This document shows, one piece after another, positions 8,631-17,870 of a stretch of DNA of 64,000 nucleotides (within the stretch, counting starts at the first letter, position 1; each line of letters opens with the position of its first letter). Both the position numbers and the translations under genes were made by a program. The notes under the pieces are model-generated. The model worked only from the letters and a program-made list of their open reading frames with translations. It was not told the origin of the DNA and made no database searches. The stretch lies in assembly GCA_029262455.1 (NCBI GenBank), contig JAJCZJ010000122.1:1-64000 (forward strand). The letters are read 5' to 3'. Source of the DNA: Deltaproteobacteria bacterium. Lineage in GTDB: Bacteria; Desulfobacterota; Binatia; HRBIN30; CADEER01.

Positions 8631-10580
8631 ATGCATCGAGTCATGACATTGGGAACACGACTTTCACTGGCGGCGGCTTGCCTGGCTGGCAGTGCGCTCA
8701 TCACGTGGGCGATCTACGAGCCGCACGGTCTCAGCGACCGGGCGACCGACTACATTGAATATGAGCGCGTCGAGCGCCCGGCTCCGGGTGCGAAGTCTAC
8801 CTTATGGCTGCTCTCCGTGGGAGTCAGCCGCTATCAGGACACCTCACTGTCCCTCGAATTCGCCGACGACGACGCCAAGGAAATCGCCGAGTCGCTGCGC
8901 GAAGCTGCCCACGGCGGGCGCTACAGCGCCATTCAAAGCTTGGTCCTGACCGACGAAAAGGTCACCCGCGCGACGCTGCTCGACGGTTTGGCCAATTTCC
9001 TCGGATCCGCCGGTCCGGACGATGTCGCCATGATCTTCTTCGCCGGCCATGGCGTGCGCGATCTAAATAGCGGCAGCTACTACTTCCTGCCCCACCCCGC
9101 GACATCCGACAACCTTCTGACTGAGGGCTTGAGGATGACCGACTTCGACGAGATGTTGCGGGTCATCCGGCGCAACGTACGCGCCGTCGTCGTCATGCTC
9201 GACACCTGTCATGCGGGTTCACTCGGTGTGACCTCGCCACAAGTGGTCTCGGCCGACGAAATCGCAGGGCAAATGTCGGCCGGCGAAGGCTTCTTTCTGC
9301 TGGCAGCGTCGCGTCCTGGCGAAGAATCGAAAGAAGATCGTGAGATCGGGCACGGCGCCTTCACGTTCTCCATTCTCGAAGCCCTCGACGGTCGCGCCGA
9401 CGGCGATCAAGACGGCGCATTGTCGGTATCCGAACTATTCGGCTACGTCGCGAAACGCGTTCCCAGCCTGACCGGCGGTAAGCAGCACCCATACAGCAAG
9501 ACCGAGGGCACCGATTTGATTCTGGTGTCGACCCAGACCTCCGAGAAAGTTCGCAACACTCGGATCGCAGCCAAACCAGAGACGGAGCGAGCCGAAACCA
9601 CTCCCGCCGCACCAAATGCCAAGGCGCTGAACTCCATCGCCGTACTCGAGTTCGACAACCTCCGCGCCAATCGCGACTTCGACTGGATCAGCAAGGCGTT
9701 GCGGGTCGCCTTCGACACAGAGCTCAGCAAAGTCACCGCGCTGCGGGTGTTTTCCCCCGAGCTAATCGACCACACCTCGCGTGTTCGCGGCGCCGACTCA
9801 TTGTACACCGCACGCGAGCTCGGCGTGTCCCGGCTCGTCGCCGGGGCCTTTCACGTCACCGGCGACACCTTGCGGATCGACGCACGTATCATCGACGCCA
9901 ACAGCGGCGTCAACGAAGCCTCGGACAGCGTCGAAGGGGAGCTCGATGACTTCTTCGCTCTGCAAAAGCAGCTGGTTCTCAGCATGTTGCGCCGACTGAG
10001 GGTTCAGATTTTACCGGCCGAGGGCGCATCGATTCAGACCGAAACCAACACCGACGTCGATGCCTACCGGCTCCTGCTCGAATCCGAAGGCCTTCTGCGC
10101 GACTCCGAAGAAGCGAACGCCGATCCGGGTCCCCAATCCGGAGTGGAAGCCTGGCACGGCCTACTCGACCTCTTCGTCGGCCGAGCTTACGGCGACGAGA
10201 TCCCCGCAACAGAGTCTCCGGTCGTTCGGACTCCCGACGTCGACACGCTCACGCAAGAGATTGCCGACTTTCTCGAGACATTGCGCACTTCGATCGAAGC
10301 AAAAGATATCGATCGCGTGGCCGAACAATACATCAAGTTCTCAGACCGCCAACGCAAAGCACTCCAGTCCTACATGGAGGCGGCAAATAACCTAAAGGTT
10401 ACGTTTAGCGACATTGCGGTCGAAGAGGAGGCATCGGATCTCGTCGTCTCCTTTACCCGGCGAGACCAGTTCGACGACCACAAGACCGATCGTGAGGTGC
10501 GACTCGAGGTGCGCATCTCAAAGGTCCTCGTCCGCCTGGACGGCGCCATCCAGATCGGCCCAAAGTCCCCACCGCGCTGA
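8631..10580 (+). CDS. Membrane-anchored caspase-family (peptidase C14) protein with FlgO/TolB-N-like domain
   Basis: This 649-residue protein has an N-terminal membrane helix or signal anchor (LAAACLAGSALITWAIY) and then a caspase-fold domain (about residues 55-290). The catalytic dyad is visible: His140 in FFAGHGV and Cys193 in LDTCHAG. A second domain (about 335-460: SIAVLEFDNLRANRDFDWISKALRVAF... VSRLVAGAFHVTGDTLRIDARIID) looks like the FlgO/TolB-N-type fold common next to bacterial adenylyl cyclases and TPR proteins. The last 190 residues are charged and unassigned. The gene is divergent from the sigma/anti-sigma operon. It is expected to be a surface-facing cysteine protease of clan CD, cleaving after basic residues if it follows orthocaspases (inference). 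Confidence 0.85.
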   Translation: MHRVMTLGTRLSLAAACLAGSALITWAIYEPHGLSDRATDYIEYERVERPAPGAKSTLWLLSVGVSRYQDTSLSLEFADDDAKEIAESLREAAHGGRYSAIQSLVLTDEKVTRATLLDGLANFLGSAGPDDVAMIFFAGHGVRDLNSGSYYFLPHPATSDNLLTEGLRMTDFDEMLRVIRRNVRAVVVMLDTCHAGSLGVTSPQVVSADEIAGQMSAGEGFFLLAASRPGEESKEDREIGHGAFTFSILEALDGRADGDQDGALSVSELFGYVAKRVPSLTGGKQHPYSKTEGTDLILVSTQTSEKVRNTRIAAKPETERAETTPAAPNAKALNSIAVLEFDNLRANRDFDWISKALRVAFDTELSKVTALRVFSPELIDHTSRVRGADSLYTARELGVSRLVAGAFHVTGDTLRIDARIIDANSGVNEASDSVEGELDDFFALQKQLVLSMLRRLRVQILPAEGASIQTETNTDVDAYRLLLESEGLLRDSEEANADPGPQSGVEAWHGLLDLFVGRAYGDEIPATESPVVRTPDVDTLTQEIADFLETLRTSIEAKDIDRVAEQYIKFSDRQRKALQSYMEAANNLKVTFSDIAVEEEASDLVVSFTRRDQFDDHKTDREVRLEVRISKVLVRLDGAIQIGPKSPPR

Positions 10581-10775
10581 GAAAAAGCGCGACATGGATC
10601 TCCGCACATCATTCAACACGCAAACAAATCGCCTGCAAATCGCCTCACGCGACAGCAGCAATCGATCGAAAGCTGTGGAATCAGCGGCGCCTGGAAGCGA
10701 TCGCAGCGAAAGCAAAACCGCCACTTTCGCTACAGACCACTATTCTTCCGGTCGCCTCTCAGCCTAAACTAAGGC

Positions 10776-12077
10776 GTGGTCTCGGCGAAAGGCAAGATTT
10801 CGACCGAACAGCGCCAGAGACAATCTGGGCGCGGCTGGCGCCCACGTTCGGCGATCGGCTTGTTCGTTCTGACAACAGTGGTGGGCGCTGCCGCAGCGGC
10901 TCGGGCCGAAGACCTCAGCCGGGTCATCCCGAATCTGTTCGGCGGCTCGCTCGGGACCACCACCTTCCTCGACGGTGTATCGAGCGCAACCCAAGAACCC
11001 GCTCTCGCCCGTCGGTTCCGCGCATTGCCGGCCACCTTGGCCGCTGCCAGGTCGCAGGCTCCCATCCCCTCGGCGACCGGGGCCTTCCGTTTCGGGTGGG
11101 ACCCGGACCTCGACACCTTCGTACGCTCAGAACAAAGCCTCGGCCCGGCGCTCGCCGAACGCGCAACCACGCTGGGTAAAGGCGTACTGACGATCGGTTT
11201 CTCCTATACGCACAGTGACTTCGACACCCTCGAGGGCGACGACCTGTCATCGATCCGGACCCGCCAACCAGCTCTCGAGGCAGAGTTTCTCACGATGCTG
11301 ACGCCAGGCGATCAGGTCCTATTCGGCGACGACCTACTCGAGACGTCGCTGGCAATGTCCTTCCGATTGGATCTCTTCTACCTCAGTGCAGCCTACGGAA
11401 TCACCGACGACATCGATCTGTCGGTCGCCCTCGCACTCAACCGAATCCGAATGCGCGGCCGCGCCATGGCGCAAATTCTCGACCCGCTCGGCAACGGCTC
11501 GACCCAATTCGGAGCCGACCAACAAGGCGTCCTCGGTAACGGCAACGGGCCGATCTGCAGTCTCAGATTCCGCTGCGTCGAAGACTCGTTCGACGAATCA
11601 GCCACCGGCACAGGGGATATCTATCTGCGCGGCAAATGGAACTTCGCGAAGACAGAATGGGGCGACCTCGCGGCCGCCGCGGTCCTGACTGTGCCGACGG
11701 GCAACGCCGACGACTTATTGGGTTTCAGGGACCCGACATTTACACCGTCGATTATCGCGTCAAGGACTCTAGGGCCGATCTCGCCACACCTGAATCTCGC
11801 ATACGCACTGCGCAGCGGGCGCGACGTCAGTCAGTTCCAGTGGATCATCGGGGCCGACGCGCGCGCCACCGAATGGTTGACCGTCGGGGCTGACTTCCTC
11901 GGGTACCACGACGACAAGCGCGATGGCAGCAACGACGACGTGCTGCAATCGGCCGTCGGCTTCAAGGTGAATCCGTTTGCCCAGTTCGTTCTCGGAGCGA
12001 GCTTACAGTTCCCCCTGAATCGGGACGGATTGCGCGCCGATATCGTCTATTCAGGCCAGATCGAATACACATTCTGA
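10776..12077 (+). CDS. Outer-membrane beta-barrel, phenol_MetA_deg/transporter-like
   Basis: This 433-residue protein has a signal peptide (AIGLFVLTTVVGAAAAARAE). Alternating amphipathic strands (LTIGFSYTHSDFD, LSVALALNRIRM, IYLRGKWNFAKTE, AAAAVLTVPTG) lead to a C-terminal IEYTF that fits the BAM recognition signal. The pattern matches the 'putative MetA-pathway of phenol degradation' family of outer-membrane channels. The start is GTG at 10776. It lies about 195 bp after the caspase gene on the same strand; that gap shows no recognisable gene. The substrate is unknown. Confidence 0.75.
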   Translation: MVSAKGKISTEQRQRQSGRGWRPRSAIGLFVLTTVVGAAAAARAEDLSRVIPNLFGGSLGTTTFLDGVSSATQEPALARRFRALPATLAAARSQAPIPSATGAFRFGWDPDLDTFVRSEQSLGPALAERATTLGKGVLTIGFSYTHSDFDTLEGDDLSSIRTRQPALEAEFLTMLTPGDQVLFGDDLLETSLAMSFRLDLFYLSAAYGITDDIDLSVALALNRIRMRGRAMAQILDPLGNGSTQFGADQQGVLGNGNGPICSLRFRCVEDSFDESATGTGDIYLRGKWNFAKTEWGDLAAAAVLTVPTGNADDLLGFRDPTFTPSIIASRTLGPISPHLNLAYALRSGRDVSQFQWIIGADARATEWLTVGADFLGYHDDKRDGSNDDVLQSAVGFKVNPFAQFVLGASLQFPLNRDGLRADIVYSGQIEYTF

Positions 12078-12210
12078 CGATCTGTCGTAGGATCACCCGT
12101 CGGCGGCTGCGAGATATCGAGTTTCCCGCGCTAGCAGGTAGTGCTAGGCTGAGGAGGTTCGATGGATCTCCGCACGCCGTACACACTCGATGCCCGAGAG
12201 GAGGACAAAC

Positions 12211-12621
12211 ATGCTGAAATCATGCTTCAACGTCGGACTGTTCGTCCTGCTGCTCACCAATGCCGCCCACGCAGGACCCGAGTGGAAACCACAAGACTGG
12301 GAAGAGATTCCAACCCTACAGTTCCAGACCATCAACCCCGACCAAGAGGAGCATTGGTCCACCGTTTGGTTCGTTTTCCTAGACGGCGACATTTACCTCC
12401 GGCTCGGCACGACCGCCGCCGACTACGTCGACTCAAACATCAAACGCCCCTACGTCAAAGTGCGTATACGCGGGATGGTATTCCGTGACGTCCGCGCCGA
12501 CCCGGCCAACAGCATGGCGGTCCGTGTCGCCGACGCCATGGCCGAGAAGTACCCAACCGATTTCTTGATCCGCTACATGCCGCACCCGCTCACCGTACGA
12601 CTCCGGGCCGCCTCGTTCTGA
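12211..12621 (+). CDS. Small secreted protein, DUF2255/split-barrel-like
   Basis: This 136-residue protein starts at ATG 12211, supported by a strong GAGGAGG 7-8 bp upstream; an in-frame ATG 21 bp earlier lacks one. The signal peptide is MLKSCFNVGLFVLLLTNAAHAG. The mature part (VWFVFLDGDIYLRLG... YVKVRIRGMVFRDVRA... ADAMAEKYPTDFL... LTVRL) follows the pattern of split beta-barrel (PNPOx-like/DUF2255) proteins, which are normally cytoplasmic. No catalytic function can be assigned. Confidence 0.65.
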   Translation: MLKSCFNVGLFVLLLTNAAHAGPEWKPQDWEEIPTLQFQTINPDQEEHWSTVWFVFLDGDIYLRLGTTAADYVDSNIKRPYVKVRIRGMVFRDVRADPANSMAVRVADAMAEKYPTDFLIRYMPHPLTVRLRAASF

Positions 12622-12675
12622 GCCGCTGACTTGCATCCGGCCGGATTTCCAGCAGGATGATAGCGAACCGGAGCT

Positions 12676-13539
12676 ATGAGGATATCGTCGTTATTCGGAG
12701 AAACTCGCCCAGTTTTCTCCTTTGAGTTCTTCCCGCCCAAGACTCCCGCGGGCGAGCGAGCTCTCCTCCAAGCTGTCGAGAACTTGCATCACTTGGAGCC
12801 CAGCTTCGTCTCCGTGACCTACGGCGCCGGTGGCACTACGCGCGACAAGACTCTCGATATCGTGACGCGTATCAAGCGCGACTACGACATCGAGGCGATG
12901 GCACACCTGACATGCGTCGGCCATACCGAGGCGGAAATCGGCTCGATTCTCGAGCGACTCGCCGCCGGTAACATCGAAAACATCCTGGCGCTGCGCGGGG
13001 ACCCGCCGCAAGGGCAGGATACGTTCGTCCGCACCGAGGGTGGCTTCGGCTACGCCAACGAGCTTGTGGCCTTCATCCAAAGCCATCGGGCCGACTTTTG
13101 CCTCGGTGGCGCCGGTTACCCCGAGGGACACACAGAATGCCGTGATTTGGACAAGGATATCGCGCACCTGCGCCAAAAGGTCGAAGCCGGTCTCGACTTC
13201 GTCGTCACGCAGCTCTTCTACGACAACCAAGACTATTTCGCATTCGTCGAACGGGCCCGCTCTGTTGGCATTACCGTCCCGATCGTTCCAGGCATCATGC
13301 CGATCACCGACCTCCCGCAGATCAAACGCATCGCCAGCATGTGCGGTGCTCGGATCCCCGACCAGCTCCGCCAGGGTCTCGAATCCGCCGACTCGGCTGA
13401 AGGCATTCAGACATCCGGTATCGATTGGGCACAGCGGCAGTGCCGCGAACTACTCGACGGCGGGGCTCCCGGCATTCACTTCTATACCCTGAACAAGTCA
13501 CCGGCGACGGCCGCAATCCTTTCGGCGTTGCGCGGGTAA
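12676..13539 (+). CDS. metF: 5,10-methylenetetrahydrofolate reductase
   Basis: This 287-residue FAD-dependent TIM-barrel enzyme reduces methylene-THF to methyl-THF for methionine synthesis. Signature segments are FSFEFFPPKT near the N-terminus with the proton-relay Glu, the VTYGAGGTTR loop, HLTCVGHT, NILALRGDPP, and FVVTQLFYDNQDYF. Length matches the bacterial MetF family. No metH or metE is nearby. Confidence 0.96.
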   Translation: MRISSLFGETRPVFSFEFFPPKTPAGERALLQAVENLHHLEPSFVSVTYGAGGTTRDKTLDIVTRIKRDYDIEAMAHLTCVGHTEAEIGSILERLAAGNIENILALRGDPPQGQDTFVRTEGGFGYANELVAFIQSHRADFCLGGAGYPEGHTECRDLDKDIAHLRQKVEAGLDFVVTQLFYDNQDYFAFVERARSVGITVPIVPGIMPITDLPQIKRIASMCGARIPDQLRQGLESADSAEGIQTSGIDWAQRQCRELLDGGAPGIHFYTLNKSPATAAILSALRG

Positions 13540-13552
13540 CGGCCAAACTTCC

Positions 13553-13834
13553 GTGCCTACCATCATCACCGTACCCCCAGCGCAGCCGGCGCACCGAATT
13601 TCGGTGAAGGGAATCGGGCGGATGGTATCCCACGAATGCACCGACAATACCGGAGAGGACCATCGCCAGCGGCTCGCCCTCGGCAGTGTTCGCGGGGTTT
13701 TCTATCTCGACGCGATCTGCTTGCATTGCGGTGCCCATCTGATCTGGGTAGACGAGGATGCGCCCGACCTGGAAGAATTCGAGCGAGCTCGTTCCAAGAC
13801 TTCGCCGAAACCGGGCGAATCAATCGAAAAGTAA
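13553..13834 (+). CDS. Small hypothetical protein with a CxxC motif
   Basis: A 93-codon frame opens with GTG 13 bp after metF and runs to a TAA. The second half (GVFYLDAICLHCGAHLIWVDEDAPDLEEFERAR) has protein-like composition with CLHC, and HEC sits earlier at about residue 28, so a zinc-ribbon-like fold is possible. The first 25 residues look weaker, and translation may begin later at the internal ATG (MVSHECTDN). No family was recognised. Confidence 0.45.
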   Translation: MPTIITVPPAQPAHRISVKGIGRMVSHECTDNTGEDHRQRLALGSVRGVFYLDAICLHCGAHLIWVDEDAPDLEEFERARSKTSPKPGESIEK

Positions 13835-13958
13835 TCGGCACTGTGCTTACAATATAGACCCACAACGCACGGCCCAATCCAACACCAACCCTAGCAAATC
13901 CTACGCGACCATCGGAGCGTAGACGGAAGCGCCAAGTGCGCTCGGGAGTGAACAGATC

Positions 13959-15002
13959 ATGACCTTCGGCAACGGCGACTGGCCTCCGAATCGAGGCACA
14001 GAAGAGGGTATCGAAGGGCTTCGCGAACTGCGCGAACGCTGGGGCGGCATGTTCGACCGCATAGGGCCGGGACTGATCGTCGCCTTTCTGACAATCGCTT
14101 ATCTCGCCAGCGGAATCTTCATCATCGCGCCCGACGAGAGAGGCGTTGTGCTGCGCTTCGGCAAAGCTGTACGCGAAGTCGGACCCGGTCCGCACTATCG
14201 ATTCCCGGCGCCGGTCGAGCGTGAGATCAAGGTCAAGGTGACCAACATCCGGAAAGAGGAAATCGGTTTTCGCACAACCAACCCCGGCCCACCTGCTCGC
14301 TACACCCAGGTAGACCGCGAAGCTCTCATGCTCACCGGCGACAACAACATCGTCGAGCTCGACTTCATCGTTCAATACCGTATCAGCCAAGAGCCGAACG
14401 GAACGACCGACTTCCTCTTCAACGTCGCCGATCCGCAACAGGCGGTACGCGACTCCGCCGAAGCGGCGATGCGCGAAGTCATCGGCGCCAGCAAAATCGA
14501 CGACGCTCTCACCGAGGGCAAGGAAAAGATTCAAGTCGACGCCGAAGCGCTCCTGCAGTCCGTGTTGGACGAATACAAGGCCGGCATCGAAATCGTGACG
14601 GTTAAACTCCAGGATGTATCGCCACCGAAAGACGTCAATGACGCCTTCAAGGACGTCATCAGCGCCGAACAAGACAAAGAGCGCCTGATCAACGAATCCC
14701 GCGGCTACGCCAACGACGTCGTCCCGAAAGCCCGCGGCCAGGCCGCGCAGATCTTGAACGAAGCGCAGGCCTACGCGCAGACAGTCGTCGCGAACGCAGA
14801 AGGCGCCGCCGACCGCTTCGTCAAAGTCTACGACGAATACGCCAAGGCAAAAGAAGTCACCAAACGCCGCCTCTACTTGGAAACCATGGAACGGGTCATG
14901 CAGCGCTCCGACAAGATCATACTCGGCAAGAAAGCAGGCGAACAAGTCATCCCATACCTACCGTTGGACGCGTTGCGGCGCGAGGAAAGTGAAGCTCCAT
15001 GA
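13959..15002 (+). CDS. hflK: HflK, SPFH/band 7 membrane protease modulator
   Basis: This 347-residue protein has a Gly/Arg-rich N-terminus, one TM helix (GPGLIVAFLTIAYLASGIFII, about 43-63) and the SPFH domain (PDERGVVLRFGKAVREVGPGPHYRFPAPVE). A long helical region rich in Ala, Glu and Lys follows (AQILNEAQAYAQTVVANAEGAADRF). HflK pairs with HflC to form a periplasm-facing cage around the FtsH protease. It overlaps hflC by 4 bp (ATGA). Confidence 0.96.
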   Translation: MTFGNGDWPPNRGTEEGIEGLRELRERWGGMFDRIGPGLIVAFLTIAYLASGIFIIAPDERGVVLRFGKAVREVGPGPHYRFPAPVEREIKVKVTNIRKEEIGFRTTNPGPPARYTQVDREALMLTGDNNIVELDFIVQYRISQEPNGTTDFLFNVADPQQAVRDSAEAAMREVIGASKIDDALTEGKEKIQVDAEALLQSVLDEYKAGIEIVTVKLQDVSPPKDVNDAFKDVISAEQDKERLINESRGYANDVVPKARGQAAQILNEAQAYAQTVVANAEGAADRFVKVYDEYAKAKEVTKRRLYLETMERVMQRSDKIILGKKAGEQVIPYLPLDALRREESEAP

Positions 15003-15865
15003 GCCGAATTTGGACAGCACTCGGAATAGGAGTCTTGGCCGCAGTCGTTGTGTGGAACACTGCATTCTACCGGGTCGATCAATGGACTCAGGCCTTGGTC
15101 ATTCAATTGGGTGAGCCCGTCCGCACCGTCAAGGAGCCCGGACTGTACTTCAAACTACCGTTCGTGCAGGAGGTCGAGTACTTCGACAAACGGCTTCTGC
15201 TCTACGACGCGTCGCCGAAAGAACTGCTGACCAAAGACAAACAACAGCTAGTCGTCGACAACTTCGCGCGCTGGCGTATCATCGAGCCGCTCGACTACTA
15301 CCGCACGTTGCGAACGATCTCCGCCGCACAGTCACGACTCGACGACATCGTCTACTCGAACGTGCGCGAGAATTTGGGACGCCAAACACTCTTGGAAATC
15401 GTCAGCACCCGACGCTCGGAGCTGATGCGCGAGATTACCCGGGCCAGCGACAAACGCGTCCGTGAATTTGGCATCGAAGTCGTCGACGTACGGATCAAGC
15501 GCGCCGATCTGCCCGAGAAGAACGAGAAGAATGTCTTCCGTAGAATGAGGGCGGAGCGCGAACGGCAAGCGAAGAAGTTTCGCGCAGAGGGCGACGAAGA
15601 GGCGCGGAAGATTCGTTCGGAATCCGACAAGCAGCGCAGGATCATCATGGCCGAGGCCAACAAGCAATCCGAAATCATCCGCGGTAGCGGTGAAGCAAAG
15701 GCAACTTCGATCTTCGCAGAAGCGTACGGCCGAGACGTAGAGTTCTTCGAGCTCCAGCGCACTCTCGAGGCCTACGACAAGGCCATCGGGGAAGGCACAC
15801 GGCTCGTGGTCTCACCCGATTCGGATTTCTTCCGATACCTCGGCGACATCGACGGCGGACGTTAG
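14999..15865 (+). CDS. hflC: HflC, SPFH/band 7 protease modulator
   Basis: This 288-residue partner of HflK has an N-terminal TM helix (ALGIGVLAAVVVWNTAFY) and an SPFH domain (DQWTQALVIQLGEPVRTVKEPGLYFKLPF). The coiled-coil region is marked by the conserved MRAERERQAKKFRAEGDEEARKI-type segment, which is typical of HflC. The start codon overlaps the hflK stop, so the two should be translationally coupled. FtsH itself is not in the window. Confidence 0.96.
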   Translation: MSRIWTALGIGVLAAVVVWNTAFYRVDQWTQALVIQLGEPVRTVKEPGLYFKLPFVQEVEYFDKRLLLYDASPKELLTKDKQQLVVDNFARWRIIEPLDYYRTLRTISAAQSRLDDIVYSNVRENLGRQTLLEIVSTRRSELMREITRASDKRVREFGIEVVDVRIKRADLPEKNEKNVFRRMRAERERQAKKFRAEGDEEARKIRSESDKQRRIIMAEANKQSEIIRGSGEAKATSIFAEAYGRDVEFFELQRTLEAYDKAIGEGTRLVVSPDSDFFRYLGDIDGGR

Positions 15866-15870
15866 CGTTG

Positions 15871-15953
15871 GGGTACGGGGTACGGGGTACGGGGTACGGA
15901 ATAGAGAAATGATTCGCGACCTGAAGTACAGCGGATAACCCGAAAGCCTTCCA
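15871..15953. repeat. GTACGGGG run and linked dispersed repeat
   Basis: Four GGGGTAC units are followed by about 55 bp (AGAGAAATGATTCGCGACC through GCGGATAACCCGAAAGCC) that recur in reverse complement at 37377-37447, again abutting GTACCCC runs. The adjacency of the same two elements at both places suggests one dispersed composite repeat. Confidence 0.8.
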
Positions 15954-16008
15954 CGCAAGCCACCGCCGATTCGTACGAAATAGTTCCGGCGATCGGGCGA
16001 ACCCGGCC

Positions 16009-16845
16009 CTACTCGCCGCTGGTACTGACCGTTCGAACCGCTGCGGCGAACATCACCGCCGCGAACACAGCGGTCACCAGGATCGACACCGCCATCTCTG
16101 GAAGCACCGCGACCTCCGGCGGCACGGTTGCGCCGACGTAGAGGCTGCGACGCAACGCCGCAACACCGTAGGTGAGCGGATTGATCGCCATGATCCAGCT
16201 GAGCCAGCTCGACGCACCGCCCGCCGGGAAGAACGCTCCGGACAACATCCACATCGGCAACAACAGCAGATTCATGATGGCGTGGAAGCCCTGCGTCGAA
16301 TCCATACGCCAGGCGATCACCAAACCAAGACTGGCGAGCCCGAAACCGACCAAGATCATCACCACCACGCCAATCAACGCACCGAGCGCACTGAGCGGGA
16401 ATCCAACCAGCGGCGCCAACAGCAAGAACAGGACCCCCTGCCCCACAGCCAAGGTCGTACATCCAAGCGCCTGCCCCAGCACGATCGAAAATCGCGACAC
16501 CGGGGCAACCAAGACACCCTGTAAGAAGCCGCCCTGGCGGTCTTCGACGACGGCGATCGTCGCGAAGATTGCGGTGAACAGAAGCACCATCGCGATGACA
16601 CCGGGAAAGAAATAGCTGATGTAGTTCCCCGCTTCGACGGCCCCAGGAGCTTGAAAGGATTGGTTGAGCCCGCCCCCGAGAAGCAGCCAGAACACCAATG
16701 GCTGGGCGAATGCACCGGTCACTCGACTGCGCTGGCGCAGGAATCGAATAATCTCGCGCCACCAGAGAGTCGTCACCGAACCAAAGTTCGACGTACGCTG
16801 CTCCACTGGCGTCAGCGACACCCTCTCGACTTGAGCCTGGCTCAC
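16009..16845 (-). CDS. ABC-2 type exporter permease (DrrB-like)
   Basis: This 278-residue protein has six predicted membrane helices, the first at FAQPLVFWLLLGGG and the last at AVSILVTAVFAAVMFAA. The loop NYISYFFPGVIAMVLLFTAIFATIAVVEDRQGGFLQGVLVAPVSR is characteristic of DrrB/NodJ-like permeases. Its start overlaps the ATPase stop by 4 bp. Together they form a two-gene exporter of unknown substrate. Confidence 0.92.
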   Translation of the reverse strand: MSQAQVERVSLTPVEQRTSNFGSVTTLWWREIIRFLRQRSRVTGAFAQPLVFWLLLGGGLNQSFQAPGAVEAGNYISYFFPGVIAMVLLFTAIFATIAVVEDRQGGFLQGVLVAPVSRFSIVLGQALGCTTLAVGQGVLFLLLAPLVGFPLSALGALIGVVVMILVGFGLASLGLVIAWRMDSTQGFHAIMNLLLLPMWMLSGAFFPAGGASSWLSWIMAINPLTYGVAALRRSLYVGATVPPEVAVLPEMAVSILVTAVFAAVMFAAAVRTVSTSGE

Positions 16846-17780
16846 GCCGCCTCCTCTACCGACTCCCAGAGGCGGCGACCGGTCACATGGATAAAGGCGT
16901 CTTCCAACGTCGGTTTGCCGAAGGTCACCGTGCGAATCTCGTCGGGGAACGCTTCGACCAAATCGCGCACTAGCTCGTGACCACGCTCCTGCTCGATCCG
17001 CAACGTCCCGTCGACCTCCGCCGCGTCAAAACCGAAACGCTGGCGAATCTTCTCGCCAAGCGCCGCGCAGTCTTCGCTGTGAACGACGACAACATCGCCA
17101 CCAACGCTCTCCTTGAGAGCCAGAGGCGTATCGACGCGGGCAAGCCGCCCCTCGTCCATGATACCAACGCGATCACAGCGCTCGGCCTCTTCCATGTAAT
17201 GCGTCGTCAGGACGATCGTCACCCCGTCGCGATCTCGCAGATCGAGTAAATGGCGATTGAACTCGCGACGCGCACCCGGATCGAGCCCGGTCGAGGGCTC
17301 GTCCAGCAGAAGTAACCGCGGCGAGTGCAGTAACCCTTTCGCCAGCTCGACGCGCCGCTGCAGCCCGCCGGACAGCGTTTCGACGCGGTCGGAAGCGCGA
17401 TCGGCCAGACCGACTCGATCCAGCATCTCGCGACAGCGCTGCGCCAATTCACTGCCACGCATCCCGTACAATCTTCCGTGATGCGTCAGATTTTCATCGA
17501 CGCTCAGTTTCGGATCGACGCTCGGACGCTGGAAGACCACACCAAACGAACGCCGCGCCAAACCCGGATCGACACCGATATCGACGCCAAAAATCTCGGC
17601 CCGGCCCGACGTCGGACGCATCAGCGTCGACAAGATGCGAAACATCGTCGTCTTGCCACTGCCGTTCGGCCCGAGCAAGCCGAAGATCTCTCCCGGCGCA
17701 ACCGAGAACGAAACCTCATCGAGGGCCGTGCGCTCGCCATACCGATGTGACAAGCGGTCTATCTGAATCGCGGAAAGCAC
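16842..17780 (-). CDS. ABC transporter ATP-binding protein (DrrA-like)
   Basis: This 312-residue nucleotide-binding subunit has Walker A LLGPNGSGKTT, the signature LSGGLQRRVELAKGLLHSP, Walker B LLLLDEPSTGLDP and switch His in LTTHYMEEAERC. The C-terminal extension (EKIRQRFGF... PTLEDAFIHVTGR) is DrrA-type. I place the start at GTG 17780, where similarity begins. A longer reading to 17909 would translate the GTACGGGG repeat into Tyr-Pro-rich nonsense (YPVPLTPYPGPRPLYPVP), so it is unlikely. Confidence 0.92.
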   Translation of the reverse strand: MLSAIQIDRLSHRYGERTALDEVSFSVAPGEIFGLLGPNGSGKTTMFRILSTLMRPTSGRAEIFGVDIGVDPGLARRSFGVVFQRPSVDPKLSVDENLTHHGRLYGMRGSELAQRCREMLDRVGLADRASDRVETLSGGLQRRVELAKGLLHSPRLLLLDEPSTGLDPGARREFNRHLLDLRDRDGVTIVLTTHYMEEAERCDRVGIMDEGRLARVDTPLALKESVGGDVVVVHSEDCAALGEKIRQRFGFDAAEVDGTLRIEQERGHELVRDLVEAFPDEIRTVTFGKPTLEDAFIHVTGRRLWESVEEAA

Positions 17781-17785
17781 GGAGC

Positions 17786-17870
17786 CAGGGTACAGGGTAC
17801 AGGGGACGGGGTACAGGGGACGGGGGCCGGGGTACGGGGTAAGGGGTACGGGGTACGGGACCCGGTACGG
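17786..17870. repeat. Degenerate GTACGGGG/GTACAGGG tandem run
   Basis: Roughly ten units of GGGGTACG or GGGGTACA with variations fill most of the gap between the divergent drrA-like and protease-fusion genes. The same motif occurs at 15871-15898 and about 37427-37447. It probably displaces or carries promoter sequences for both genes. Confidence 0.75.

Noticed and set aside
13566-14945. A 459-codon open frame on the minus strand
   Set aside because: It lies antisense to hflK, which has clear SPFH homology; the long frame is a by-product of GC-rich codon bias.
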